From a virus: a stretch of DNA of 64,000 bases. A program made the position numbers and the translations under genes. The notes under the pieces were generated by a model. The model worked only from the letters and a program-made list of their open reading frames with translations. It was not told where the DNA came from and did not search any database. Below, piece after piece: positions 7,671 to 14,429 of the stretch; position 1 is the stretch's first letter, and every line of letters starts with the position of its first letter. The stretch is taken from IMG/VR virus record IMGVR_UViG_3300023180_005138, positions 1 through 64,000 of that record; one strand, written 5' to 3'.

Positions 7671-8099
7671 TTACTGCTTATTTTTATCCGTATTATCTTT
7701 TGGTTTTTCAACTTTAGGTTTTATAGCCTCTTCATAATAAACTATAATTTTATCTTGCTGCTGAATATATCTTCTTAACTCAGATAGATTTATTGCTAAA
7801 TCCTCATAATCCCTGACACTAATTGCATAAAAAACAGTATTTCCATTTTCTTTTTCAAAACGTTTTAAAAAATCATTTAAATTCTTCTTCGTTACTACAT
7901 AAAATTTTACATTATTCATAGTAACAGGTTTTGGTTTTGTTTGAATTGGAATTTCGGGTCGTACAATTTTAGTCTGTACAGTCACCTTATCTTCTAAGAA
8001 GCCAGCACAACCTGTTAACGCAAGACTACTTAACAATAGGCTGCTTAGGAATAGCCCCTGTATCTTTTTCGATCTCTTCAAAAACTTTCTTTGTAGCAT
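7671..8099 (-). CDS. outer-membrane lipoprotein, probable o-spanin
   Basis: 142 residues. An N-terminal basic region and hydrophobic segment end in ALTGCAG, a lipobox (Cys about 31). The mature part is Pro/Lys/Val-rich then helical (KKNLNDFLKRFEKENG, INLSELRRYIQQQDKI) and ends in a charged Lys/Asp tail. Its start lies inside the end of the upstream gene (74-nt overlap), which encodes a membrane-anchored coiled-coil protein. This is the usual arrangement of Rz/Rz1 spanin pairs that fuse inner and outer membranes at the last step of lysis. The muramidase gene lies about 1 kb upstream. Confidence 0.65.
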   Translation of the reverse strand: MLQRKFLKRSKKIQGLFLSSLLLSSLALTGCAGFLEDKVTVQTKIVRPEIPIQTKPKPVTMNNVKFYVVTKKNLNDFLKRFEKENGNTVFYAISVRDYEDLAINLSELRRYIQQQDKIIVYYEEAIKPKVEKPKDNTDKNKQ

Positions 8100-8412
8100 T
8101 ATTAATTTTTCCTTCCACTAAAGCAGGTTTTTTCTCACTGAGAGCAGTGAGATCGTGCTTTCTTAGTTTTTGTCTTAATTCATCTCCATACGCTTCAGAT
8201 TCTTGTAATTGCTTTTGTAACTGAGAGTTTAGTTGAGAAAACTTTTTAGAATCTGCTTGAAGAGTATTGATTGTTTCTTGGTTAGTCTTATTAGCTACTT
8301 CAAGTTTAGCATTATTTTCTGTTAATATCTTAATTCTGGCCTGAGAGTCGTTATAGTACCAATAACCGGCTCCTGCCATTAAAATTATAACTACAATAAG
8401 ATATTTAGACAT
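8026..8412 (-). CDS. membrane-anchored coiled-coil protein, probable i-spanin
   Basis: 128 residues with one N-terminal membrane helix (about 3-20, YLIVVIILMAGAGYWYY) and then a long coiled coil (about 25-85, rich in Gln, Asn, Lys, Leu). The C-terminus is Pro-containing (GAIPKQPIVK). This is the shape of an Rz-like inner-membrane spanin. The overlapping downstream lipoprotein supplies the outer-membrane partner. The final ATG/stop junction with the previous gene shares one base (8412). Confidence 0.65.
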   Translation of the reverse strand: MSKYLIVVIILMAGAGYWYYNDSQARIKILTENNAKLEVANKTNQETINTLQADSKKFSQLNSQLQKQLQESEAYGDELRQKLRKHDLTALSEKKPALVEGKINNATKKVFEEIEKDTGAIPKQPIVK

Positions 8413-8576
8413 TAATATTCTCTCTTTGTAATTTCTTTATACATCTTTTTTATAAACTTACTAAAAGTATCATCAAAGATAAAAGGAAATACTGCATGAG
8501 TTAGTAGGCATACTCCCGTATAAAAAGATAAAAAAGAAGTAAAAATAGCAAATTTGAAATGTTGCCAATAACTCAT
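8412..8576 (-). CDS. small one-pass membrane protein, unknown
   Basis: 54 residues from the ATG at 8576, which has AAGGAAG upstream. One hydrophobic segment (about residues 8-31, FAIFTSFLSFYTGVCLLTHAVFPF) is followed by a basic C-terminal helix (FIKKMYKEITKREY). Small proteins with a similar MSYW-HF-FAI start occur in other marine phages, as I recall, without known function. It precedes the spanin pair, so a lysis-related role is possible. Confidence 0.5.
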   Translation of the reverse strand: MSYWQHFKFAIFTSFLSFYTGVCLLTHAVFPFIFDDTFSKFIKKMYKEITKREY

Positions 8577-8602
8577 TTTTACTTCCTTAAGATGATTAAA
8601 AT

Positions 8603-9181
8603 TTACCATTTTTCTTGTCTTTCAAAGTTAATATATAGCCCAGACTCAATAGAACGATCAATTAATGGGCCTAAAGTATCACTAACATACTCTTTTGCTG
8701 ATATTTCTCCAGAAAAATTTAATTTTGTTAATACATTACCTGGACAAATGCATAGTGTAATAATATCAGGATTATTTATATGATAACAAAGCCCTAACAT
8801 GTTAAAAGCTGCTTTACTACATTTGTGTAGTATGATGTCATTTGGAACTTTTTTAGATTCCTGAGTCCAAGAAAACACTCCTCCTGTAGAGGTTATTAAT
8901 ACTAATTTTTCTTTTATTTGTATATTTTCTAAAATTTTAGAGTAACTAAAGAGGTTTACTTTAAACATATTATAAACCTCTTCACTTCTTTGTGCAGCAG
9001 AAAAAATAACTAAATCAAAATAAACATCTTTTATTTTATTTATGAAATTAGCAACACTTTCTGTGTTACACAAATCTAACTCAGCTCTAGAAGTAGATAA
9101 GACATCATAACTGCTACTATGGTAGTTAGCTAATGCCTTACCTATACCTCTATTAGCACCTATTATTAATGCTTTTTTCAC
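8603..9181 (-). CDS. short-chain dehydrogenase/reductase-like protein
   Basis: 192 residues with a Rossmann nucleotide-binding start (IIGANRGIGKALA; glycines 8, 12, 14), an SAAQ motif in place of NNAG, and a TSTGG strand. The usual catalytic YxxxK reads HKCSK, so Tyr is replaced by His while Lys is kept. It is shorter than classical SDRs (about 250). The gene is wedged between the muramidase and the lysis membrane proteins. Either it uses an altered mechanism or it is a nucleotide-binding protein without normal redox chemistry; substrate unknown. Confidence 0.75.
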   Translation of the reverse strand: MKKALIIGANRGIGKALANYHSSSYDVLSTSRAELDLCNTESVANFINKIKDVYFDLVIFSAAQRSEEVYNMFKVNLFSYSKILENIQIKEKLVLITSTGGVFSWTQESKKVPNDIILHKCSKAAFNMLGLCYHINNPDIITLCICPGNVLTKLNFSGEISAKEYVSDTLGPLIDRSIESGLYINFERQEKW

Positions 9182-9183
9182 TT

Positions 9184-9723
9184 TTACCAGTCAGGTTGTT
9201 TTAACATTGACATTGCAGAGTCAGTAGTTTCTGTAACTCTCCTAGTCCAACCTCTACCAAAAGTATCAAAAGTTTTTAATGACTCATAATATGCTTGTCT
9301 ACGAGCTTGATATTCGCTAATTATTCCTTCTACGCTTTCCATATTCACAAACTCTGTAACTTTTCTTAGAGTTGCAGGACCAATCGCTCCATCAGCAGAA
9401 GCTCCAATCATTCTTTGTAAATATTTAGCAGCTCTACCTGTTCCAGCATTTACTCCAAAATCAAAAACACATAAATCAAGACCTACAGGAAGTTTATCGC
9501 ATTTTAAACGTCCCCAATAGTTCTTTTCATAAATGGGAGCAACATCTTCGATAGTTAAATCTTTCATGTCTTTTTGATGTAGATCATTTTCCATACACCA
9601 AGCTTCATAAACTCTTTTCGTAACTCCAAGATTTGTTTCTCCACCAGGGTCTTTAGGATGGTTTACGTAACCCCCTTCATGGTGAAGAATAATTTTTAGA
9701 CAATGATTAAAACTATTTGCCAT
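9184..9723 (-). CDS. GH108-type N-acetylmuramidase endolysin
   Basis: 179 residues. The N-terminal HHEGGYVNHPKDPGGETNLGV motif is diagnostic for glycoside hydrolase family 108, with catalytic Glu16. The helical middle includes FDFGVNAGTGRAAKYLQ, and the C-terminal part (GASADGAIGPATL) matches the family's peptidoglycan-binding domain. It cleaves the glycan backbone of peptidoglycan at the end of infection. No signal peptide is seen, so it probably needs a holin. It has its own promoter (9759-9787) and heads the lysis gene group. Confidence 0.92.
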   Translation of the reverse strand: MANSFNHCLKIILHHEGGYVNHPKDPGGETNLGVTKRVYEAWCMENDLHQKDMKDLTIEDVAPIYEKNYWGRLKCDKLPVGLDLCVFDFGVNAGTGRAAKYLQRMIGASADGAIGPATLRKVTEFVNMESVEGIISEYQARRQAYYESLKTFDTFGRGWTRRVTETTDSAMSMLKQPDW

Positions 9724-9736
9724 TTAATAACTCCTT

Positions 9737-9787
9737 TAGCTTAGTTAAGCTATATAAAATACTAACACAAATTATTTAATTTGTCAA
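9737..9787 (-). promoter_or_regulatory. leftward promoter with operator-like palindrome for the muramidase gene
   Basis: On the minus strand TTGACA (9782-9787) and TAGTAT (9759-9764) are 17 bp apart. A palindrome, ACAAATTA-TT-TAATTTGT (9767-9784), fills the spacer and overlaps the -35, so it could bind a regulator. A second inverted repeat, TAGCTTA-GT-TAAGCTA (9737-9752), lies in the 5' leader and could form an mRNA hairpin ahead of the ribosome site. Confidence 0.6.
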
Positions 9788-9793
9788 TACTTA

Positions 9794-10912
9794 CTATCCT
9801 AATTGATACTCTCTTACAGGTATTCTCTCCATATCAAAATTATTTAAATTTAAATAATTAGACCTTCCTATCTCTTTAACAATAGGAATAACTATACTAT
9901 CATTCCACAAATTCATTAAATTAGGAACATATTTTCTCATATGTTTATACACTAAAGAATCTTCATTATCACAAACATCAGATCTAAGATCATTTCCTAA
10001 TCCTGTGGGTTTTACTGCTTGCCATCTTTGATCAAACGGTAGTCTACAAGCCGCTTCTAAATGTTGTCTAATTGATCTGCCATCTTTTAGTATACTAGTT
10101 TCTTTATCGTTTAATCCTCCCAACACTTTATTTGTTGGAAGATTATACTCTTCCCAATAATTTTTAACTAAATAACACTGTTTTACATGTAATTTAGGTA
10201 GATCAGGGCTAGTAAAAAACCACTCTCCTGCTAAAGCAGCTGCGATTCCCCAGCCGCTTAATTTATTATACCAAGTTCCGTTTCTAACTGTTAGTACGGG
10301 TTTGTTCTCTCCATAGATTTGTCCAACATTGCCCTTCGCGTATATCTGACTATGGTTATACTCAGCGAAATCATAAGCCCCAAATCTTCTTATCATACCT
10401 ATGGTTCCATTAAAAGCGGTACCTACCCAACGATCTTTATTACAAAAATCAGTTATTATTTTTTCGTCTACGTGATTAATTGTAACTTTAGTTCCGGGCA
10501 TAAATCTAATATAGGTTTTTACTTTTTGAATAGCTAATTCTATATCTAGCAGGGCGGGGTCATTATTATTAAAACAGATTCGATTTATAACAATTTCGTC
10601 TAAAAAAGTTCTACTTTTTAGAAAACTTTGTAATACAGTTTCTGAGTCCGATCCTCCACTATAATATAAAATTAAATAGTCGTACTTATCTCTAAGTTGT
10701 CTACATCTTTCATCTAATAAATCTAAATAATTTTCTGTAGGCTCGTGGGACCAATCTACAGAATCCCAAAAACCACCGTCGTGAATCACTTCTAAATTAC
10801 TAAGAGTTTCTTTACTTAGTGCAACTTGTAACTTAGTAGAGTATATTTTTTTAGTAGTTTTACTGTGAACTTTAACTCTATCATCGTTTTGGACATGAAA
10901 TAAGTTTCTCAT
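9794..10912 (-). CDS. PP-loop ATP pyrophosphatase-like protein (copy 1)
   Basis: 372 residues. The PP-loop signature SGGSDS is at residues 85-90 after a YLILYY strand, so it should bind ATP and adenylate a substrate. It is not QueC, TilS or asparagine synthetase by its remaining motifs. It is clearly paralogous to the product at 18676-19749: both share HDGG/HDGQ-W, LDERCRQLR/LINRCRQLR, FNGTIG/FNGSIG and WFFTS/WFYTS...VKNY. In both arms the gene is paired head-to-tail with a DegT-family aminotransferase (here sharing one base at 10912). A joint role in making an amidated or amino-modified metabolite or sugar is inferred. Confidence 0.75.
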   Translation of the reverse strand: MRNLFHVQNDDRVKVHSKTTKKIYSTKLQVALSKETLSNLEVIHDGGFWDSVDWSHEPTENYLDLLDERCRQLRDKYDYLILYYSGGSDSETVLQSFLKSRTFLDEIVINRICFNNNDPALLDIELAIQKVKTYIRFMPGTKVTINHVDEKIITDFCNKDRWVGTAFNGTIGMIRRFGAYDFAEYNHSQIYAKGNVGQIYGENKPVLTVRNGTWYNKLSGWGIAAALAGEWFFTSPDLPKLHVKQCYLVKNYWEEYNLPTNKVLGGLNDKETSILKDGRSIRQHLEAACRLPFDQRWQAVKPTGLGNDLRSDVCDNEDSLVYKHMRKYVPNLMNLWNDSIVIPIVKEIGRSNYLNLNNFDMERIPVREYQLG

Positions 10913-12042
10913 TATAAAGAATTAGAAACCTCTATCATAATATCCTTATTTTCATCTGTTAAATACTCATGAAGGGGAAGAATAACTAATTCTTTTGCTA
11001 GTCGTTGTGCATATGGATACTCAACAGAGTCATAGTCAGAAAAACAAGGCATGTCAGGAAAACACGGATAAACACTAACACCTATTCCAACTTTTTTAAA
11101 CTCTCCTGCCGCTTCTTTTGCACTCATTTTAGAAGGAAAGAATCCAAATCCTGTACAAATATTATTTTCGCCAGTTAATCTTTCTTGTAGAATTTCTTTC
11201 TCAAATAGCTTATTATTTGCTCTACGCTGCTCTCTAACATCATTTTCTATTAGTATATCAATATCCTCTGCTATAATACGAGCAGTAGTATCGTCCATAG
11301 AACTTTTAGATGCAGGAGCAACAAACCCGTTTCTATTTTTATTGAATCCTTGCTGAGTTACTTCTTTCATATCATCTATTAGACGCTTACTAGAAGTGGC
11401 AACTGCCCCTCCTGTACCAGTGCTTGCTGGGTGTTTAGCAATATCAAAACTATAACAAGAAATATCTGCGTATCCCGGTTTATTACCTCCATCATTCATG
11501 TAGAATGCATTAGCAGCATCTTCAACAATCCACACATTTTTTGGGGCTATATTAGAAATCATTTCTACGTCTTGTACCCTTCCTAATAAATGAACGGGCA
11601 TAACAACCTTTGCAGTTGGAAATTTATCTAGAGCCTCTGCTAGACTATTAGGGCACATCATGGCGTCAGGTCCGTTATCACAGAATATAATTTTTCTGTT
11701 TATCCATAAAATGTTTTCAGGAGTAGCAATAAATCCCCAAGCGGGAATAATAACTTGATCACCTGGTTCTGTAGTTACTGCAAGTGCCGCTTGTATAGCA
11801 TCACTACCACAGTCAGTAAAATGCCAATGGTTAATTCCACTATGAAGTGTACATTTATTTGCTAAAGCGGCTCTACTAGGAGTATAATAATCGCTACTAG
11901 GCCCCGCACTTAGCCAGTCTGAGATAGTGTCTAGTCCTAATTCGTAGGCTTTTACATATCTATCTTTATATCTCTCGATTCTCTGTTTATATGCAAAATA
12001 TGGTACGTTTTGATTCTGATATTTATCTGGTATATCAACCAT
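10912..12042 (-). CDS. DegT/DnrJ/EryC1-type PLP aminotransferase (copy 1)
   Basis: 376 residues, fold type I. The PLP Lys is K203 in SFDIAKHPASTGTGGA; the cofactor-contacting VEDAANAF is at 173-180, and FTDCGSDAIQ (76-85) fits the phosphate-binding loop. The family transfers amino groups to keto sugars of nucleotide-activated glycans. It is paralogous to the product of 19749-20855 (both have H/YW-FTDC-DA-Q and the YSFD-K signature). It pairs with a PP-loop gene and ends in EVSNSL. A dTDP-keto-sugar substrate is possible because FdtA and RmlB are encoded in the other arm. Confidence 0.85.
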   Translation of the reverse strand: MVDIPDKYQNQNVPYFAYKQRIERYKDRYVKAYELGLDTISDWLSAGPSSDYYTPSRAALANKCTLHSGINHWHFTDCGSDAIQAALAVTTEPGDQVIIPAWGFIATPENILWINRKIIFCDNGPDAMMCPNSLAEALDKFPTAKVVMPVHLLGRVQDVEMISNIAPKNVWIVEDAANAFYMNDGGNKPGYADISCYSFDIAKHPASTGTGGAVATSSKRLIDDMKEVTQQGFNKNRNGFVAPASKSSMDDTTARIIAEDIDILIENDVREQRRANNKLFEKEILQERLTGENNICTGFGFFPSKMSAKEAAGEFKKVGIGVSVYPCFPDMPCFSDYDSVEYPYAQRLAKELVILPLHEYLTDENKDIMIEVSNSL

Positions 12043-12226
12043 TTTTTACCCTTTCTTTATACGCTTCTTCAAAACCTGTTTCGTGAAGATAGCTTTCTTC
12101 ATTATACCAACACCTTTTAAAAAAATTATCATAACAAGCTTGTTTAGTATTATCATCCCAGTGTTGTGGCATAAGAGTTCCTTTTATAATCCAATATAAC
12201 CTGTTCATTTCTATATCAGTAGGCAT
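12035..12226 (-). CDS. small protein of unknown function
   Basis: 63 residues, rich in Trp, Tyr, Asn and Glu (RLYWIIKGTLMPQHWDD, FFKRCWYNEESYLHETGFEEAY). No signal peptide or membrane segment. GGAG lies upstream of the ATG. It overlaps the aminotransferase start by 8 nt, so it is probably translated with it. Not recognised. Confidence 0.5.
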   Translation of the reverse strand: MPTDIEMNRLYWIIKGTLMPQHWDDNTKQACYDNFFKRCWYNEESYLHETGFEEAYKERVKNG

Positions 12227-12291
12227 ATTATTCTCCTATATAATAGTCTTTTCCAAAAGAATATTTAAGTATATCTCTAACCTAGCTGATT

Positions 12292-12597
12292 TCATATATT
12301 TTTTTCTAAAGCCGATAGCATAAACTCATATTCAAATTTAGGAATTTTATTCTCTTTAAAAGCTGTATGTATCCTATACTCTACTTTCTTTAATTTTTCT
12401 TGAAGTCCGTTAGCAAGTGTATTAATTACACACATACTTTCCCTGTCAAAAGGATGCTCCAATTCACACCCTGCTTTTTTAATTTGATCTGTAAGATTAT
12501 TAATAATCTTCATATATTTTTCTCTTTCTTTATCCAAAAGAGATTCCATTTTTTCCATAGTAAGAACTGTGTGTGGAGTTGTTTCTTCATCGACCAC
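12292..12597 (-). CDS. coiled-coil protein of unknown function
   Basis: 101 residues, almost entirely helical. Heptad-like stretches span about 15-45 (KMESLLDKEREKYMKIINNL) and 65-80 (LQEKLKKVEYRI). Two cysteines (44 and 56). It lies 1 nt from the upstream small gene. No family recognised. Confidence 0.5.
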   Translation of the reverse strand: MVDEETTPHTVLTMEKMESLLDKEREKYMKIINNLTDQIKKAGCELEHPFDRESMCVINTLANGLQEKLKKVEYRIHTAFKENKIPKFEYEFMLSALEKNI

Positions 12598-12598
12598 T

Positions 12599-12790
12599 TT
12601 ATTTATCTCCTGTATTGAGATACCTTTTTTCTATTTTTTTAATTGTATCCCATTGTACATTATTAAGTTGAAAATATAGTTTTTGGTGATTTAAACACCC
12701 TCTGATAAAATCATAATCTCTTTTATCTAACTCTACATTTAAATACTTTTCTAAATAATTATAAGGTAGTTTCCGTCTTTTATGTCTCAT
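12599..12790 (-). CDS. small basic protein of unknown function
   Basis: 63 residues, basic and aromatic (RHKRRKLPYNYLEKYLN, KLYFQLNNVQWDTIKK). No domain recognised. Its start overlaps the end of the nuclease gene by 11 nt, suggesting co-translation. Confidence 0.5.
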   Translation of the reverse strand: MRHKRRKLPYNYLEKYLNVELDKRDYDFIRGCLNHQKLYFQLNNVQWDTIKKIEKRYLNTGDK

Positions 12791-13451
12791 TAATTTTCTT
12801 GTACGTTAAAATTCTGTTTTTTAAATCAGGCAAAAATAAAACGGCGCGTTGCTCAAATATCTGAGGCTCTGCTTCTCCGTCTACACCAATTACTACTACG
12901 ATCTTCTTAATATCTGTTCCAAATAACTCATTATGAGCATAAGCATAACCAGAACATTGAAGATAGTAGTCTTTAATATCTTTTCCTTTTTTTAACTTCT
13001 TTGAAGTTTTAAAATCTATAATAGCTGGAACATCATTCCAACGTCCAATCATATCGACTCTACCAGCAAAGCCTAGAGAAGGGCTCCAAACAGGAATTTC
13101 TTGTGCCCAAACTTCGGTAACATTTTTAGAAGTTCCTCGTATAAGAGCATTAGCAGGACCACGTACTTTAGGAGATTCTTTAGCTAAATCTTCTGTAATA
13201 TCTTCGTCATTCCAGTACTTTTCTAAATATTCGTGTACTAATGTTCCTCGATCTGTTGCTTCTTTAGAGATACGAGCAGCTTCTTCTTCCCCTACTTTAT
13301 CCTTCCATTTTTGTAGCCAAACTAGACTAGGAGATGTTTTACCTAATAAGGTAGTAATACTAGGATAAGCACCATCTGGGGTAAAATAAGTACGTCCTGT
13401 CGGCAGCGTCTCTGCTGTCACAGATTCAGTAATTTCATAATTTAGTTGCAT
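12780..13451 (-). CDS. PD-(D/E)XK (RecB/Cas4-like) nuclease
   Basis: 223 residues. The nuclease core reads GRVDMIGRWNDVPAIIDFKTSK (about residues 130-151), giving the Asp and the D-x-K triad of the PD-(D/E)XK fold. An upstream DRGTLVHEYLEKYW helix (about 68-81) supplies the GxxxH motif. A QCSGYAYAHNELF helix follows, as in RecB-type exonucleases. There are no iron-sulphur cysteines of the Cas4 kind. Phage proteins of this type process recombination or replication ends. Confidence 0.82.
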   Translation of the reverse strand: MQLNYEITESVTAETLPTGRTYFTPDGAYPSITTLLGKTSPSLVWLQKWKDKVGEEEAARISKEATDRGTLVHEYLEKYWNDEDITEDLAKESPKVRGPANALIRGTSKNVTEVWAQEIPVWSPSLGFAGRVDMIGRWNDVPAIIDFKTSKKLKKGKDIKDYYLQCSGYAYAHNELFGTDIKKIVVVIGVDGEAEPQIFEQRAVLFLPDLKNRILTYKKINET

Positions 13452-13453
13452 TA

Positions 13454-13786
13454 TTAATAACTAATTTTAGTACCTTTAAGTAATATTTGATTACCCATAG
13501 ACAAGATACAACTAATCCCTTCTGCAAATGTAATAGTTAAAACAAAAGAATAGTTATCCTTTAAAGGACGACCCCAATAAGTAATTATATTAAGTCCCTC
13601 TTCTTCTACCCAGTTTTTTTGTACAGTAAAATTTTCATTTCTTAGTATGTCTAAAAACTCTTTACTGTTAGGGGAACAAAATAAAGGAATGGACAAATAT
13701 CCTCCGGTTGCTTGTGCTTTAACAGGCATTATTGGAAAGAGAATCATAAAAGCTACCAATAGTAGTTTTGTTAGTCTCTTTTTCAT
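13454..13786 (-). CDS. secreted small protein of unknown function
   Basis: 110 residues with a Sec signal peptide (about 1-25, KLLLVAFMILFPIMPVKA before QATGG). The mature part has two cysteines (LFCSPNS, ISCILSM), possibly a disulphide, and alternating strands. It lies immediately downstream of the hsp20 terminator, so it needs read-through or its own promoter. No family recognised; export to the periplasm is the only supported statement. Confidence 0.55.
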   Translation of the reverse strand: MKKRLTKLLLVAFMILFPIMPVKAQATGGYLSIPLFCSPNSKEFLDILRNENFTVQKNWVEEEGLNIITYWGRPLKDNYSFVLTITFAEGISCILSMGNQILLKGTKISY

Positions 13787-13790
13787 AAAA

Positions 13791-13820
13791 ATAAAAAAGG
13801 GGGTGCAATACGCACCCCCC
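13791..13820 (-). terminator. intrinsic terminator after hsp20
   Basis: On the minus strand an 8-bp perfect stem (GGGGGTGC/GCACCCCC, 13799-13806 with 13812-13819) closes a 5-nt loop and is followed by a run of six Ts. It lies between the hsp20 stop codon and the next gene, so it should end the heat-shock gene transcript. Confidence 0.9.
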
Positions 13821-13836
13821 TCCTCCTTAAGTTTAT

Positions 13837-14268
13837 TTACTTAATTGTAATTAACTTAGGCTTTTTCCCTTCTGGAATAATTCGCTCAAGCTCTACCGTG
13901 AGCATACCATTCGAGTACTCAGCGTCATTTACTACAATATCGTCTGCTAGAGTAAACTTTCTAGTGAACTTTTTAAAGGAAATACCTTTATAGATAGTAT
14001 CTGTTGCTGTGTCAACTCCTTCATAAGTAGAACGAACTGTTAGAACTCCATCAGCTACTTCAACCTCTAAGTCCTTTTTAGAAAGACCAGCTACTGCTAG
14101 GTCGATAAAGTATTTTTGTCCCTCTTTACGAATATTGTAAGGTGGGAACCCTGTAGACTGAGACTGATGCTGTGTGTATGTCATCAGCTGATCGAATAGA
14201 CGATCAAAACCTACAGCGTAGGGGGTTAGACGATTTACGTCAAAAAGTGATAGTTGATTGCTTACCAT
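13837..14268 (-). CDS. hsp20: Hsp20-family small heat shock protein
   Basis: 143 residues from the ATG at 14268, which has AGGAG seven bases upstream; a longer start would run through that site. The alpha-crystallin domain covers about residues 40-130: PPYNIRKEGQKYFIDLAVAGLSKKDLEVEV, then TVRSTYE, FTRKFTLADDIVV and NGMLTVELER. It ends with a Pro-Lys tail (KPKLITIK). Small heat shock proteins hold unfolding proteins without ATP; related genes are common in large marine phages. The 5' leader carries a ROSE-like thermometer (14276-14319), a candidate promoter lies at 14390-14418, and a terminator follows the gene, so it appears to be a self-contained unit. Confidence 0.93.
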   Translation of the reverse strand: MVSNQLSLFDVNRLTPYAVGFDRLFDQLMTYTQHQSQSTGFPPYNIRKEGQKYFIDLAVAGLSKKDLEVEVADGVLTVRSTYEGVDTATDTIYKGISFKKFTRKFTLADDIVVNDAEYSNGMLTVELERIIPEGKKPKLITIK

Positions 14269-14275
14269 TGTATTT

Positions 14276-14319
14276 CTCCTATTAAGCAAGATTTATTTGG
14301 GTTTCCATTAGGCAAACCC
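14276..14319 (-). promoter_or_regulatory. ROSE-like RNA thermometer in the hsp20 leader
   Basis: On the minus strand the Shine-Dalgarno AGGAG (14276-14280) can pair with CUUGCU (14285-14290) through a UAAU loop: C-G, U-A, U-G, bulged G, C-G, U-A. This is the conserved U(U/C)GCU anti-SD with unpaired G that defines ROSE elements. A second hairpin lies just upstream (14299-14306 with 14311-14319, eight pairs and one bulge), as in multi-hairpin ROSE leaders. Heating would melt the weak SD helix and allow translation. Confidence 0.7.
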
Positions 14320-14324
14320 TCTGG

Positions 14325-14369
14325 TTAGTTAATTTCTAATAATTTGTTGACTAATTTTTCAGTAGTCAT
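14325..14369 (-). CDS. possible 14-codon leader ORF upstream of hsp20
   Basis: An ATG at 14369 with GGAG eight bases before it opens a 14-residue frame (MTTEKLVNKLLEIN) that ends just upstream of the thermometer hairpins. It may be chance, or a translated leader that affects leader folding. Confidence 0.25.
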   Translation of the reverse strand: MTTEKLVNKLLEIN

Positions 14370-14389
14370 ATTAAACTCCACTATCAAAT

Positions 14390-14418
14390 AGAATACTATA
14401 AAAATAACTACTGTGCAA
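14390..14418 (-). promoter_or_regulatory. leftward promoter for hsp20 (TTGCAC-N17-TATTCT)
   Basis: Minus-strand TTGCAC (14413-14418) and TATTCT (14390-14395) are 17 bp apart. The same two hexamers with the same spacing occur upstream of the gene at 16819-17169, which supports a real promoter class. Confidence 0.6.
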
Positions 14419-14429
14419 GAAAAATTTCT

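Noticed and set aside
9794-10912. QueC (7-deazaguanine synthesis) for the PP-loop proteins
   Set aside because: The SGG-DS loop fits, but QueC zinc cysteines and partner genes (queD, queE, folE) are not seen.
12780-13451. Cas4 and a possible CRISPR system
   Set aside because: The nuclease lacks Cas4 iron-sulphur cysteines and no direct-repeat/spacer array was seen anywhere in the window.
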